From Diploptera punctata (lineage: Eukaryota; Arthropoda; Insecta; Blattodea; Blaberidae), in NCBI GenBank assembly GCA_030220185.1, contig JASPKZ010007294.1, forward strand, positions 423,001 to 487,000: a stretch of 64,000 nt of DNA, given 5' to 3'. This document shows positions 1 to 11,557 of the stretch, in pieces. Within the stretch, counting starts at the first letter, position 1. The number at the start of each line of letters is the position of its first letter. Position numbers and translations under genes: made by a program. Under the pieces are notes generated by a model. That model searched no databases. It had not been told where the DNA came from and saw only the letters and a list, made by a program, of their open reading frames with translations.

Positions 1-9
1 TACTTATAT

Positions 10-111
10 GTATTTGTTCTGGTTGAGTGGAAGTCAAATATTTCTATGTATTTGTTCTGGTTGAGTGGGAGAGAAGGCCTTATGGCTTTATCTCTGCCAG
101 AATAAATAAAA

Positions 112-176
<65 letters not shown>
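10..176 (+). repeat. Interspersed repeat 3' end with (ATT)n tail (repeat G)
   Basis: The stretch ending in TCTCTGCCAGAATAAATAAA followed by (ATT)n at 113-176 recurs in reverse orientation at 49021-49125. That marks the 3' end of an interspersed retroelement whose tail expanded into a microsatellite. The segment containing TTGTTCTGGTTGAGTGG occurs twice in tandem, about 43 bp apart, near the window start. AATAAA just before the tail could serve as a polyadenylation signal. Poly-Leu and poly-Asn reading frames here are products of the triplet repeat. The parent family is not identified. Confidence 0.7.
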
Positions 177-179
<3 letters not shown>

Positions 180-310
180 GGCCATGTGGAACGAATGGAA
201 TATGAAAGACAGGCATCATGATATTTTGTAGAAAAACCAGAAGTCAGAATAGTGATGTTTGGAGAGCTTATGTCAACGCGACCCACATATCTCGGGATCG
301 ACATTTACTA
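180..310 (+). mobile_element. LINE 3'-end fragment with internal deletion
   Basis: Translated pieces match the conserved C-terminus of the LINE family seen at 29305-31935: a GHVERMEYERQAS-like piece, then WRAYVNAT-like residues. The sequence between, which encodes GRPR...RWE in other copies, is missing. No reading frame is intact. Confidence 0.55.
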
Positions 311-1157
311 TGAGTTGGTTATTTAAAAAAATAGCAACCAATCAAAAGTTACTAAAAGCAATCTACCCATTATTAATTTGAAAATGTTGAAAACGGTTAA
401 AAGAAGTTTTAAAAAATTTCAGTTTAGTTGAGGATGACGTCACCTTAGAGGTAACTTACTGATTGAATTATATTATCGCCCCTAGAACCCTCATTCGCAA
501 GTTCAAATATATATGATGGACATTATAAATCTTCAATTCTCCTAAGTTTTCCTTCCAATGGAAATTTGGGCTGATAGCCATCATCCAGTATCACATATTT
601 ACAGGGCGCCTCAAGTCTCAAATAAAAGGTCTCTGAGGAAAACTGTTAGTCTTTCAATCGCAGATATGAATTTCGAGGAATTTGTTAAAGAGGATTTTCA
701 AATAAACAGTTTAGTAATTAACAAACATATCTCCTGCTAAAACCGGGAATCCCGATAATAGACATTTATGGATTCTAAATTGAGAAAGATAGAACTTTCT
801 TTTGAAATCACTAAGTAAATACTTTTTATTGTGTAGGTGACAAAGGGCAATTCACCCGCAATTCATGGAGAGTTGACGCTATGTATCACACAATGAAACC
901 TATAGCATAGTCTTTATAAATATAATAATGAAACCCCCTTGTCAAAGGGCAACGGTCACCAATATTTGTTCTCGAAATGAAATTTGAAAATTGTATTTAA
1001 GTCCGGTCAGTATTTCCTTAGGCAATGTATTTTCTCATTAAGAAAACGTGTTTAACAGGTAGGCCTACTCCAAGAATAAAGCTTTTGCCTTTTTCAACTT
1101 ACAGATTTTAGAATAATTATTTGGTCTGTCAATATTTTTTACCCCTCTTAGTAATTG
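311..1157. other. AT-rich sequence, nothing recognised
   Basis: No coding, RNA or repeat signature that I can support. The 60-codon frame at 558-740 has no recognisable motif. Confidence 0.4.
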
Positions 1158-1575
1158 GTCTACCGCTCTGTTCTCTGAGTAGCGTCCCTGCCTCGTATGC
1201 AGCAGGCTCGGATTCGATCCTCGGTCGGGATAAATTACCTGCGTGATGGTCTTTTTCGGAGTTTTTCCTCGCGTTAAGACTAATACAAATGTCAAAAAAC
1301 TTTAAGGCACAAATGATCCCCAACGTCATCTGGTCATCATAATAAACATTGTCATATTCGCCTTGTTTAGTATTAATGTGTGACTCAATGGTGTGTTTCC
1401 TCATATATGTTTTTGTGATCTAGGAGGAGGGTGACCATTCATTCAGGAAGGCTTTCCATCTTCTTTTGTTGGTAAAAAAGTATGTATGTGATCTAAAGTT
1501 CAAAATCCCTCTCCCGACAGGTCGTGCCACTATTATGCTCGGGTTGCGGAAGCATGTAAAAGTACCTATAAAGTG
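1158..1575 (+). mobile_element. Old SINE A copy, tail type 3
   Basis: The tRNA-like head is diverged (TCTACCGCTCTG, then B-box GGATTCGATCC). It is followed by the A-family body TTTTTCCTCGCG...ACAAATGTCA and by a tail with GGTCGTGCCACTATTATGC. The same tail type is seen near 34890-34930 and 39500-39590. Divergence suggests an old insertion; the 3' limit is approximate. Confidence 0.7.
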
Positions 1576-1587
1576 AGAGGCTAAACT

Positions 1588-1936
1588 TCTCCAAAAGAAA
1601 CTCCAAGCCCGACAGGCCTAGAAGTCACTTGGCCTACCTTTCCGTCTGCTAGCCTCACATCCACATGTGTTAATCACAAAGGTAGACGATCATCGAGCAA
1701 GTGTAGGGGTGACATGTGGTCAGCATGTCGGGTCCCCCAGACATTATAACTAGTCTCCTCAATCTGAAGTCGCGACTTATTATGGCTACCCAAATGCCTC
1801 ACGATGCTGGGTGGGCACCGGTCCCATACTGGCCGAAATTCCATGAGAAAATTTCGTCTCCCATGGGACTCGAACCAGCGCAAGTCCCGTAGCTCTGCGC
1901 CAAGGCTTCTTGCCTTAACCACTTGGCTACGGCGCC
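1588..1936 (-). mobile_element. SINE B, full length, 12-bp TSD
   Basis: The right end, read on the minus strand, is a tRNA-like head with A-box TAGCCAAGTGGTTAAGGCA and B-box GGTTCGAGTCC. The body includes the shared GTATGGGACCGGTGCCCACC. AGAGGCTAAACT flanks the element at 1576-1587 and 1937-1948, a perfect 12-bp target-site duplication. Class II (Leu/Ser-like) tRNA ancestry is inferred from the extra bases between the two boxes. Confidence 0.92.
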
Positions 1937-1948
1937 AGAGGCTAAACT

Positions 1949-2763
1949 ACAATGGAGAAAAGAAGTGCTCGGTTAAGAATTTTGTATGTTATGCAATCTG
2001 CATGAATTCTCGCGAACTTATCACATTAATTAGTAATCAACCAAATGAAACTACATAGTGCAACAGGAATTAGCCTTCCAGCCGGCTCACAGTGGGGAAT
2101 TTTGCTGATCTAGGCGGCCAAAATTATTTTTCCAATTCAATTGAGTCTAAATGTGCCATCTTACTAAATTAGTTGTATTTTAAGAGAAAGATAGTATATT
2201 TTAGTGAAAAATGTGTATTTTATAATGTATTCCAATTATTAGTGACTGTGATCAGACTTAGGAAACTATACCGAATAAAAACACTGCTATAAGCAATATG
2301 TTGAGAACGTGCAATATGAAGTACATTTGTCAATCAGTAAGATATTCTTGAAATTTCCACTTGCTCATATGGAAGCGGTTAAGGCTAAATACTAGCTTTA
2401 CATAAAAATTCCTACATAAGATCACTTTTATGATGATGATGATCAGTTTGATGATCAGAGTCACAGTTCTTTATCAGAAAAACTTTCGCCTCCTCTGAGA
2501 ATTAATTTTCAGATTCAGCTGTTCCAGATTTGACTGGAAGTAGCATTTCCAAAGTTCCCTTAAAAATTGGGCGTTTTCTATAGGTAGTGTCCTTATATCA
2601 GTCTGAACAGGATCTGAAATTAGCAATGTTCTGTTAAGCACGTGTAGGTTTTGCAACTATCATTATTTTTATTTGTACTACAATCAATTGAAGTGGCACA
2701 ATATGACTCAAAAAAATATTTCTATCTGAGTCAGCATAATTCTGAAATTTCTGGTTGACTTAT
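1949..2763. other. AT-rich sequence, nothing recognised
   Basis: I see no gene or repeat family here. The short minus-strand frame at 2474-2656 has no known motif. Confidence 0.4.
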
Positions 2764-2775
2764 ATTGCGTTCGTG

Positions 2776-3165
2776 TCCACCGCTGTGGTCTCGAGGTAGC
2801 GTGCTGCCTTGTCACGCAGCGGGCCCGGGTTCGATCCCCGCTCGAGACAAGTTTCCTGGATAAGTTTTTTTCGGGGTTCTTCCTCACCTGTAAGACAAAT
2901 GTCAGGATACTTTGAGGCCCAAACGGTCCTCGAACATCATCTGGCCATCATTATCATCAATATCATATTCACCTCATTAGATTAAGTTTAGGTTTAAGGC
3001 CTCTCCTGGCGCATTATTACTCATCGTCATCACCCATCATATCATTGGGGCAGCGTAACCCCGCCTTCCAGGTGCCCCAACCTCAGAAGTGGGTTACAAT
3101 ACGCCAATGCCAAGAGAGAATACCTGAAATTTCGAATGACAAACAGGTGGCATTGAACAAAAAAA
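2776..3165 (+). mobile_element. SINE A, tail type 2
   Basis: The head has GTGGTCTCGAGGTAGCG, an anticodon-loop-like TTGTCAC (GTC, as in tRNA-Asp) and B-box GGGTTCGATCCCC. The body follows, then the type 2 tail (GGGGCAGCGTAACCCCGCC ...) and an A-rich end. Imperfect repeats TATTGCGTTCGTG and TATTGAGTTCGTTG flank it, consistent with a degraded TSD. Confidence 0.9.
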
Positions 3166-3179
3166 ATATTGAGTTCGTT

Positions 3180-4159
3180 GTGATCCGTCACAACCCCAGT
3201 TTCAAATTAACACGAATGTTATATTTTTTTCTTCGTTTAAAGTCTGTAGACCTACTACTTCTTCTTAAAGTCAGTAGTCGTACAATAGTAAAATCCAACA
3301 ATTGTTGGAAATTAATTGCAGGTCAATAACGTGATAAGATTCTTTACCCGGATAGCAATCAATTTTTTCCTTTTCAGCACACTGTAGCAAGGATACGTGT
3401 TTTCTGTCGGTGTTCCATATTACTTAAGATTGTGTTCTAGCAAACATGATCGATGTTCTTAATACTGATGATTGTGCTGTGTCTTCCTAAAGACTATGGG
3501 AGTTTGTTCCCATAAAATTTCCCTGCCCACTTTAGAGAACTGATCATTTCCATGTACTTTACAACCATCTCTTCTTCCTGCAGTACCTAACTTCGCTTGT
3601 GCAGCTTACATGAGGACACCCTTATCTGTACTGGAATGTAAAACCTCTGCTTCCCTCCTTTTGCTTCTCTCGTTCAAATCTTGAAATGCTTTCTTTGGCC
3701 ATCCTGTTAGACTCACCACCTTAAGAATTGTGAATATTCCTTGAAGCAAATTGCTACTTTTCTTAAGAAATGTTTCCTCTTTCTTGTGTGCTGCTATCCA
3801 TCTTCTTTTCAATTCGGACTTAAAATATGGATTTTGTGCTTAATTTCCTTTATTTGTAAATGTAAATGATATAGTGTAAAAGGCAATCTCTTTTTTTAAA
3901 TATTCGGCAAAGTAGCTGTTGAATGATGTTAAACAGACGTTTCGAGTCATTATACTGATGCACAATGGCTTTAAAACAAAATTCGAGACATTTAAAATAG
4001 AAATAATCACGAAGATTAAAGATCACTTTTTTACCAATGCCTAAACGATCCTGAATATCACGAAGAACCGCGAATTTCTGCGGTCAATTTTCAAGCAATC
4101 GTAAAGCCAATATTTTAACCTATCTACTATAGTAAAGGAAAGTACCGGAAATATAACTA
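3180..4159. other. AT-rich sequence, nothing recognised
   Basis: I see no supported feature. The minus frame at 3606-3812 (68 codons) is unassigned. Confidence 0.4.
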
Positions 4160-4485
4160 AATTACTCTAACTAACTAACTAACTCACTGGCACTATCAAA
4201 CCCGTAGGTTCATGGCCGCGCGGACATAAGCTCTCCATACATCCCTATCCTGAGCCAATGGTTTCCAAACATCCCCTGTATAATCTACTTCCCTCAAATC
4301 ATAGTTAATGTTATTCTCCCACCTCATTCTTGGTCTACCAACTGGGCGTTTTCCCTCTGGTTTTCCTACAAGAATCTTCCATGCATGTCTTTCATTCCCC
4401 ATTCGTGCCACATGCCCTGCCGATCGCAGTCTACGGGACTTAACTGTTCTCATTATATCTGGCTTCCTATAAAGACCATGTAATT
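4160..4485 (-). mobile_element. LINE 3' end with C-terminal coding remnant
   Basis: The minus strand keeps an 85-codon open segment (4196-4453) with SRRLRSAGHVARMGNERHAW, GKRPVGRPRMRWENNINYDL and AQDRDVWRAYV. This is the conserved C-terminus found after the reverse transcriptase in many insect non-LTR elements. It lies just before a (CTAA)n tail on the plus strand, i.e. (TTAG)n on the element strand. The remainder of the element is absent (5' truncation). It is the best-preserved copy of this tail in the window. Confidence 0.88.
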
Positions 4486-4814
4486 CACTGTTATGCAGTC
4501 AAGTTACTCAAGTTTGTTAAAATTTACTTAAGAAAATAACGAAACAAGTGTTATTTGAAGAAGCTTTATCTGAGTCAAAATAGTTATCAAGAGGATAAAA
4601 ACAATTAAAATAAGTTAACACTGACTGGTTTATCACAATCCATAACTATTCAGTTAAACTGTAATCCCTCATAAGCAATAATCTACGTGGAACATAAGCT
4701 TGTACAAAGAGCACCTGACCGATGAAAATTGGGTACCGTATTATCGCCTGATTATTCAGCTCTGTCATGTGCTATTTTTTTTTTCAGTCTAGAATAAATT
4801 ATAGAAAATTGACT
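4486..4814. other. Nothing recognised
   Basis: AT-rich spacer between a LINE tail and a SINE B copy. Confidence 0.4.
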
Positions 4815-5132
4815 TTTGGCCGCCTAAATCGGTCAAATACCCCACTGTGCGACTGCTGGCCTCACATGTACCATCTACAGGTGAACATTCATTCAGCCAA
4901 TATAAAGATATTTTGTGGTCAAGATGTCGAGTCCCTCAGTCATTTTAGGTGTTTTCCTCAACAAGATATGACTACTGATTGTATCTACCTAAAGTCCACA
5001 CGATACTTAGTTAGCACCTATCTGAAACTTCGAAATTTCTCGAAAAAATCTTCCTCCATGGGGACTCGAACCAGCGCATGTTTCCCCGACCTGCGCAAAT
5101 GTATACTTAGATGAGCCTTTGCTACTGCGCTT
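4815..5132 (-). mobile_element. SINE B, diverged
   Basis: The body shows GCTGGCCTCACATG and GTCAAGATGTCGAGTCCC. The head end has GGGGACTCGAACCAGCGCA and a corrupted A-box (GCTACTGCGC). The order of blocks matches the full-length B copies. No TSD was seen. Confidence 0.8.
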
Positions 5133-5399
5133 GTTAGTTCATCAAAAATAATTTCCATGTGTTTAAGTTATCAAGTAGGCCCTCTTTTATATTCAATTTT
5201 CCTTACCATTTCTTTTTTGAAATGTGAAATTTACTGTTCATATATTGTTATGAAGATCTACGGTGGTCCGCCTTTTAATAGGGAAACTAGATTATTAAAA
5301 ATAATTGTTGAATTTGAAGATCATTTTCTAAACATCTAGCGAATTCGGATACCGAATATCGAATACACAAATTCACCTCATCCATTTCCTACATACCTT

Positions 5400-5690
5400 T
5401 TGACCTACCTGCTGGTTGTTGGGCTCACTCCACATATTTAAATAAGCGAAATAAAGTGAACATGAAACCAGTGTAGATTTAGTGGTGGTATTTGGCCAGC
5501 ATGCCTGGTCTTCTAGCCGCTTCTGGACTTTGAGATGCTACTTATCATACCTCAGAGAGAGGTGTAGGCATCGGTCACGTAGGCCTACATTGAAATTTCA
5601 TGAGATATGTTATTTCTTAGAAATCCATGGTCAACAACGGTGCGCCATGGCTTGATGTCTTAGACAGCTTGGCCATAATATGGTCAAACG
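5400..5690 (-). mobile_element. SINE B, old and eroded
   Basis: B-family blocks are recognisable (CTGGTTGTTGGGCTCAC, CCAGCATGCCTGGTC, AGGCATCGGTC, GAAATTTCATGAGA), but the tRNA head is almost gone. It abuts a LINE tail at 5715. Confidence 0.65.
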
Positions 5691-5714
5691 AATTTCTACT
5701 ATAGGCCTAAGACT

Positions 5715-5990
5715 TAACTACCTCGCTGATACTATCATACCGGAGGTTCATACCATTTTGAAATAAACTCTCCATATATCCCTATCCTGAGCTAATGTTT
5801 TCGAATCATCACTGTATAATTTACTTTCATCAAACCATGGTTAATATTATTCTCTGCCTCATTCTTGCCCTACCTACTGGGAGATTTTTTTCTGGTTTTC
5901 CATGTCCCTTTTTGATTCTTTATTCGTGTCACATGTCTTGCCCATCGCAGTCTACGAGACTTAACTGAATTTCTTATATATAAAGGTCCT
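5715..5990 (-). mobile_element. LINE 3'-end fragment
   Basis: It aligns block by block with 4160-4485 (CTCTCCATATATCCCTATCC, GTCTACGAGACTTAACTG) but with many substitutions and no open frame. It is an older copy of the same 3' end. Confidence 0.75.
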
Positions 5991-6264
5991 ATTTCATTTT
6001 TTATTTAACATAATTTTTCTGTTAGATCTAGTATGGTACGTAGGGCCCACTAGCAGAACTTTTTTTTAAGTTATGATATTAAGTTACTACCTACAGGCAT
6101 ATTTCGTGTGCAGCCTATTTCATATTATTAATAGAGTAATTTGCAAGGATATAAATTATCTTAAAAAGCAAAGACGTACAGGTACTCTACATATCCAATC
6201 GGAGCAAATTACGTTCGCAATTGGTAAGCTTAATTTTGTTCTGCGGTTTTCCACAAAATACTCC

Positions 6265-6645
6265 ACAGCGCCACAGTTCTAGAAGACTCTTAGCCTACAT
6301 GCCTGCTGCTGGCTTCACATCTACATTTGTTAATCACAGAGGTAGACGATCATCCAGTCAATATAGGGTTGACATCTTGTCATCATGTAGGGCTTCTAGG
6401 CATTATAACTGTTTTTGTCAACCTGAAGCAGTTACGTATAATTATTGCAGCTACCTATACTCCTCACAATGCTGGATGGCACCGGTCCATACTGAGCGAA
6501 ATTCCACGATGCTGGGTGGGCAACGCTCCATAGGGCCTACTGGGTGAAATTCGACGATGAAATAACTTCCCCCATAGATACTAGGCCTAAGTTCCGTAAC
6601 TCTTCGGCAAGGCATGATGCCTTATAGTGCTCGGCTACGGCGCGA
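6265..6645 (-). mobile_element. SINE B with an internal duplication
   Basis: Standard B blocks run from CCTGCTGCTGGCTTCACATC to the head CTCGGCTACGGCGC. Around 6465-6560 the block containing ATGCTGG..GGCACCGGTCCATACTG-like sequence and GAAATTC is present twice in tandem, making this copy longer than the usual 345-350 bp. Confidence 0.8.
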
Positions 6646-7384
6646 ACGCTATTTTTATTTGATGGGCGTACTGCTAAAATTGTATTCTCATGTAATATCA
6701 TACAATAATGCAAGACCGATCGAGCTGATTCATGCAGCGCCGTTTTATAGTCGTAAAAATCATGGATTCGCATCTCAACAAATCTCAATGGGAATTTTAA
6801 TATTTTTTGACACTTTTCTATTAAAACTGGATTGGATTTTAATTACCACAAATCATTCTATCGTTAACTAATTTTCCCATATTTTTTTTATATTCCTTGG
6901 GTGCACATATAGACTACCTACTGTATCAAACATATAACAACGCATTACAATACATAGCGACATAGCGTAGACCTGATAAGAACTAAGATCATCTATAAAA
7001 AATAATTTTGCAAAGAGAATGAAAATTTAAAAAAATTGAAAATTGGGTTGGTTTTGCTATTTCTGCAGTAGACTGCAGTGTTGAGTTAAGCGATTGCGTA
7101 ATCCATAACAGTGTTTATTAGCAAGTTCCTGGTGACAATGAGCATCCTATGGAGTACACAGAAACAGCGCAAGCGCTTTGCAATTTGGGGACGACACAAC
7201 AAACACCCTCTGATTACATATTTGCGGTTTCACACAAGTACCTGCAATTTTTCTATACAACTCTTAAAAATTACTATAATTACCACGGAAAATAAAAAGG
7301 GGAGAAAAATCTTTTTTTCATAAACGTTTCCACCACAGTAATGTAATGTAATTAGGTATAATTTGATTAAAGGTACGATAACCC
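6646..7384. other. AT-rich sequence, nothing recognised
   Basis: I see no supported gene or repeat. It ends where base composition changes sharply at the CpG-rich segment. Confidence 0.4.
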
Positions 7385-7645
7385 CGCCTACATCTCGGGA
7401 GGGTAAGGTATTGTACCCTCAGTAACTCCGCCCCATGGATGTAACCACCCCCCCTTAGGGCGCGTGGTCCTCCACCGCCACCCGGCGTAGTGTGTGTTAA
7501 AGTTGAGTGTTTGAGGTCGTGGAGACCAGTTGTTCGCCCACAGTGCCTCCAAGCTGGTCGCTCCAGCTCTTGTCACCTGTTGCTCAGTGATTGTGCGCGT
7601 CATCTCGTATCACGTGCAAATATCTCTCTACGTCACCGTCTCTTG
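7385..7645 (+). promoter_or_regulatory. Candidate CpG-rich promoter and untranslated first exon
   Basis: About 260 bp is clearly richer in G, C and CpG than either flank. It contains insect initiator-like TCAGT at 7419-7423 and again at 7584-7588. It ends with TTG|GTAAGT at 7643-7651, a strong 5' splice-site match (intron would start at 7646). ATG codons inside open only very short frames; the one at 7435 stops after a few codons. This pattern fits a non-coding first exon with a long AT-rich intron downstream, but no second exon can be identified in the window. A remnant of an unknown repeat would look similar. Confidence 0.35.
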
Positions 7646-9954
7646 GTAAGTACGTGTCAAGTGTTCTCTAATAATTATCATCACATACCATATTTGGTAG
7701 GAAGACATTGGATTCTGTTCCTGAGGTTGGAAGTTCATATCGAATATTAGTGTTAATTACAGCAAAACTCAAATGTTATACTATTTTCGTAATAAAGTAT
7801 ATGTAGAATGATGAATTCTAATTGATTCCGAATTAATAATAGTATCATGTATTTAATATACTTTATATTCAACTTCGGAACTGTGTCAAAGTAATTAAAG
7901 TCTCCGTCATAATTCTCACAGTGTTAAGATGATGTTGATATGCATTCCAGAGTGGACATTTTCATTAAATCACTTTACTTTAAGTTTCGTCGTTCTTAAA
8001 TTATTATTAATTTACAGACTGTAGGTCAGTAGCCTCCTTATATTATCTCACCTTCATTTTAAGTAATAGTCGTTATTTTGATAAATGTAAATTTTCGTGT
8101 GTTCATTGAAGAAAATTATTGGCGTATTAAATGTAGAGAACTTTTCTATAATGCAAATTTTCTATTTTTTTTTTTGCAATTTTTGTTTCTAGAAGAACAA
8201 AGTGACTGAAATTTATTAAACCACTATGGTGTAAAAGAGTTTAGGTTCTTTCGTCAAAAAAAATTGGCGTATTAAATGTAGAAATGTTTTCAACATTGAA
8301 GAGTTTCCAGTTTTCGCAATTTTTTCCCCATACAGATGTCTGAAATTTATTGTAAGCATTGCGGTTTAAGTATGCCCTAAATATTTTCATCCTCTGTTTG
8401 ATACGAAATTTAGGTTTAATCAATTTTAAAATAAAATTATAATCAAGTAGTTTGTAATCTATTTATGAGAATCTAGCTACAAAAAAGTAATTAATTTGAT
8501 TATAATCAGTTATGAGAAATTTAATTTTCAAAAAATTAAAATGTATAGAACCAATAAGTGAGGCATTTTAGATTACATAAATTCCAAGCACGTTAATATA
8601 AATTTTAAATAGTAATGAATCACTGAAAACAGTTTTGTTCTATTTATGATGTTCAATTAAATTGCACTTATTTTATGCTTACAATAATTCACATGCCATA
8701 GCCTATACGCCATATGTAGTGAAATTTAGACTTATTTGTCCAGATAAATCTTCAATTTAAAAAGGATAATTACCAGAAATTAGCTTCAATCAACAGTAAT
8801 TATCTTCATTAGACTATAGGTTTATGTGGTTTTTGCATGTGTTTGTTTTTTGATTGATTGAAATGTTCTTAAAGTTTCTTCATAATAACGAATGACAAGA
8901 GTGTGCTGACTGCTTAATTGTTATTAACGTGATTCATTTATTTTAATCAAGTGACTGTTAAAAGTTACGTTGATGTCACTTAGGTTTATACTTCAATGTT
9001 TTAATTATTAATTAAAATTTGAAATTTTGAGCGTTTAACTTACAATTTTGAGCATGTAATTTCATTTACAAGACGTAACTAATTATAAGTTGCTTACAAT
9101 TTAGATTTCCATTATTCTCGCTATTGTCATTACAGTAGTTAATTGTTACAAAATATTTAGCTCTAATGTCATACAATATGTATCAACTCAGTAGAACCTT
9201 ATAGGTTTAATTATAATAAAATAATTTTCACTGATTTTGTTGTGATATTCTTAATAAGACAGTATTTGCAAACAAGTGACCAGTACATCTACATTAGGAA
9301 TCATATTATCCTACGTAGGCCTATAGGCCTACATTTTCCGTATTTATTGATAATCATATTTTGTTATTCGTTTCCAAGATATGTTTAGCGATGTGGTGTA
9401 AGGATTGAGTATCTGATTTGAAATTCGCGAATTCGATATTGGCCTAGAAATACATTTGTGTGTGTGTGTATTAAAATAAAAAAAAATCTGACTTCCGTCA
9501 AAAATTTGTAGTTCGTTAGAGAAACTTAACTATAGTACAACATCTAGTGGGAGAGCTCATTCCAGGTAAAACGATTAGCCTCCTAACAGAAGTGGACCCT
9601 TACAACAAACGACGTGCTTATTGCGAATTTTAGCAATTAGCATATCATTAAATTTAATAAGGGACTGTACTGAGACAATAATTAGGATGGTCATTTCTGT
9701 TGTTCAAACTTTGTCCTCTAGTGACTGAAATTTACATTGCTTGCAAGTTTTGCTAAAATACCTTATAATTGTGTCCACTGTTGTATAGACTAATCTGCTT
9801 ATTTTAAATAGTTTTGTATGTTAGATGTACTTTAGACCACAACGACTAGGTCTATTTAGTCCTAAGAAAGATTTATTTGAAAATGCCGATCTTCTTTATA
9901 ATTTCTGTATTTCTTGTCCTACATTAACTTATATCCCAAATAATAAATTGCATT
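7646..9954. other. AT-rich sequence, possible intron; mostly unrecognised
   Basis: Apart from the diverged tandem repeat at 8114-8360 I recognise no element here. This 2.3-kb stretch is the longest in the first third of the window without an identified transposon, which is compatible with intron sequence downstream of the candidate exon. Confidence 0.35.
8114..8360. repeat. Diverged tandem duplication, about 145-bp unit
   Basis: TTGGCGTATTAAATGTAGA occurs near 8118 and again near 8263. Each copy is followed, in the same order, by a T-rich block ending in GCAATTTTT and by CTGAAATTTATT. The copies differ at many positions, so the duplication is old. Confidence 0.75.
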
Positions 9955-10020
9955 GGTGTATGCAATAGCGCATCCGCTAGTAGACCCGAGAGTTCCTGGT
10001 TTGATCCTGGTCAAAGTTAA
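9955..10020 (+). mobile_element. tRNA-like SINE head fragment
   Basis: A-box-like GCAATAGCGCATCCG and B-box-like GGTTTGATCCTGG are spaced as in tRNA-derived SINEs. No body follows. It lies just upstream of a full SINE A. Confidence 0.45.
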
Positions 10021-10049
10021 TGATTTTTAGGTTTAACATAATTAAAGGT

Positions 10050-10397
10050 GTCCACAGCTGTGGTCTCGAGGTAGCGTGCTGCTTTGACACGCAGCGGGCC
10101 TGGGTTCGATCCCCGGTCGGGGCAGTTTTTCTGGGTGAGATTTTTATCGGGGTTTTTCTTCACCTGTAAGACAAATGTCAGGAAAACTTCCAGGCCCAAC
10201 CGGTCCCCGAAATCATATGGCCATCATCATCATCCTTATCATTATCATCATCATTACCATCATCCTTCACCGGTGTGGAAAGCAACGGGAAGCTACCACA
10301 CCTACACAATTCCCTAGTAAAGCTGCAAACATAACATGAAAATGCTATGATTGCAATGAAGGACCTGCCTTTGGGCAGAATTACTATGGATGGATGG
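10050..10397 (+). mobile_element. SINE A, full length, tail type 1, 12-bp TSD
   Basis: Head with GGTCTCGAGGTAGCG and GGGTTCGATCCCC, body with ACAAATGTCAGGAAAACTT, a CATCAT-rich linker, then the type 1 tail ending in ATGGATGGATGG. The perfect repeat ATAATTAAAGGT flanks it at 10038-10049 and 10398-10409. Frames across it are SINE sequence, not genes. Confidence 0.95.
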
Positions 10398-10481
10398 ATA
10401 ATTAAAGGTCACGACTTCCTGCTGTCGCAGATAAGCAATGACAAGAAAGCAAAATTCCCCGTGTAGGAACCAATCTTCATA

Positions 10482-10548
10482 ACGCGGCAGGCCTAAAAGG
10501 TCCTAGGCCCATTAACTAGTTGCTAGCCTCACATCCATGAGCCAACAC
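10482..10548 (-). mobile_element. SINE B 3' fragment
   Basis: CGGCAGGCCTAAAAGG and TTGCTAGCCTCACATCCA match the 3' end of B copies such as 50390-50733. The rest is absent. Confidence 0.6.
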
Positions 10549-10778
10549 CTCTTATGAATTTAGAATTGCAAGCCTTCAATTGTAATGACTACAGATTGAC
10601 ATTATTACATACATAGGACTACACTTTGATACAGATTATAATTTTTATCAGATTAAAATGTACTTTTTTAGTATTTTGTGTGGAAAAGCTGTGTAGTCTA
10701 ATGCATTAATTAAATTGCTCTTATTTGATATTAATGTTGTAGATCTGTGTAAAAAAGTAGAGTGATCTCAGTACAGGC

Positions 10779-11045
10779 TCAGGTGGCCGTTGGGGTAGTG
10801 GGAGGTTAAAGCTCTCACTTTTTTCTGGACAATCGGTATTTGATGTCAGCCCTGCGTGACGGTCACATTTACCCCCAGAGCAACAGTCTGGTACTCATTT
10901 CCGTTAGAGGCTGAGTCGACTCCAGGGCCATTGTGCCGATAGAAGGTTTCGTCAGTTTAAAAATTCTGACCCCACCGGGACTCCAATCCTCGACCTTTCG
11001 GCTGGTAGCATAGTGTCTTAACCACTACGCTACGGCGTGCCCCCT
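10779..11045 (-). mobile_element. SINE C
   Basis: On the minus strand a tRNA-like head (GCCGTAGCGTAGTGGTTAAG, B-box near 10985-10998) leads into the C body with GGCTGAGTCGAC on the plus strand. It ends in an alternative junction near TGGGAGGTTAAAGC. It is diverged from the copy at 22215-22514. Confidence 0.88.
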
Positions 11046-11546
11046 TTTATAATGCAATATTTCTATATCCAGTTGAATTTCTTATTAGGCCTATATAAAT
11101 TCTTGATATGTTTATAAATTTTTAACAAACATTTGTAGGAATTTCGGCAAGCACTGCTTCCATTAGATGTCCTTAATAGAAAATGATTAAGACTTGTGTG
11201 GCATACTATATCCTGGTTTACCAATATTTTCACAATTCCGTAAGTTCGTTATCTTGATTTAATGTTGTTTAAAATATATCTCTCACCAGACCACGCCAGA
11301 TTTGTGCTTAAATAAAAGGAAATTTTGCCAATAATAGTTGTTGAAAATTGATGTGTCTCCATCAAGCATCTCTGTGACTCGGAATTCTCATGTTTTAATT
11401 TCCCCATCGAATTAATCCTCCTTCTCTATTTTTTTTTCACCCAAAAAATTCTATAGAATTGCCCTCGAAGGAGCCTACGATCCGAAATATAATTACTCAT
11501 AAAGGCTAATGAATGGAGAAAGTGAAGCTATAATATTTAATAGCTT
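11046..11546. other. Nothing recognised
   Basis: AT-rich sequence without a supported feature. Confidence 0.4.
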
Positions 11547-11557
11547 ATATTAAATGA

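Noticed and set aside
4767..5114. 115-codon reading frame
   Set aside because: Runs across a diverged SINE B on the opposite strand.
6221..6547. 108-codon reading frame
   Set aside because: Lies within a rearranged SINE B; no domain.
10084..10317. His-rich reading frames repeated at several sites (also 11643, 19640, 40591, 44584, 61001)
   Set aside because: All lie in SINE A copies; the His codons come from the CATCAT linker.
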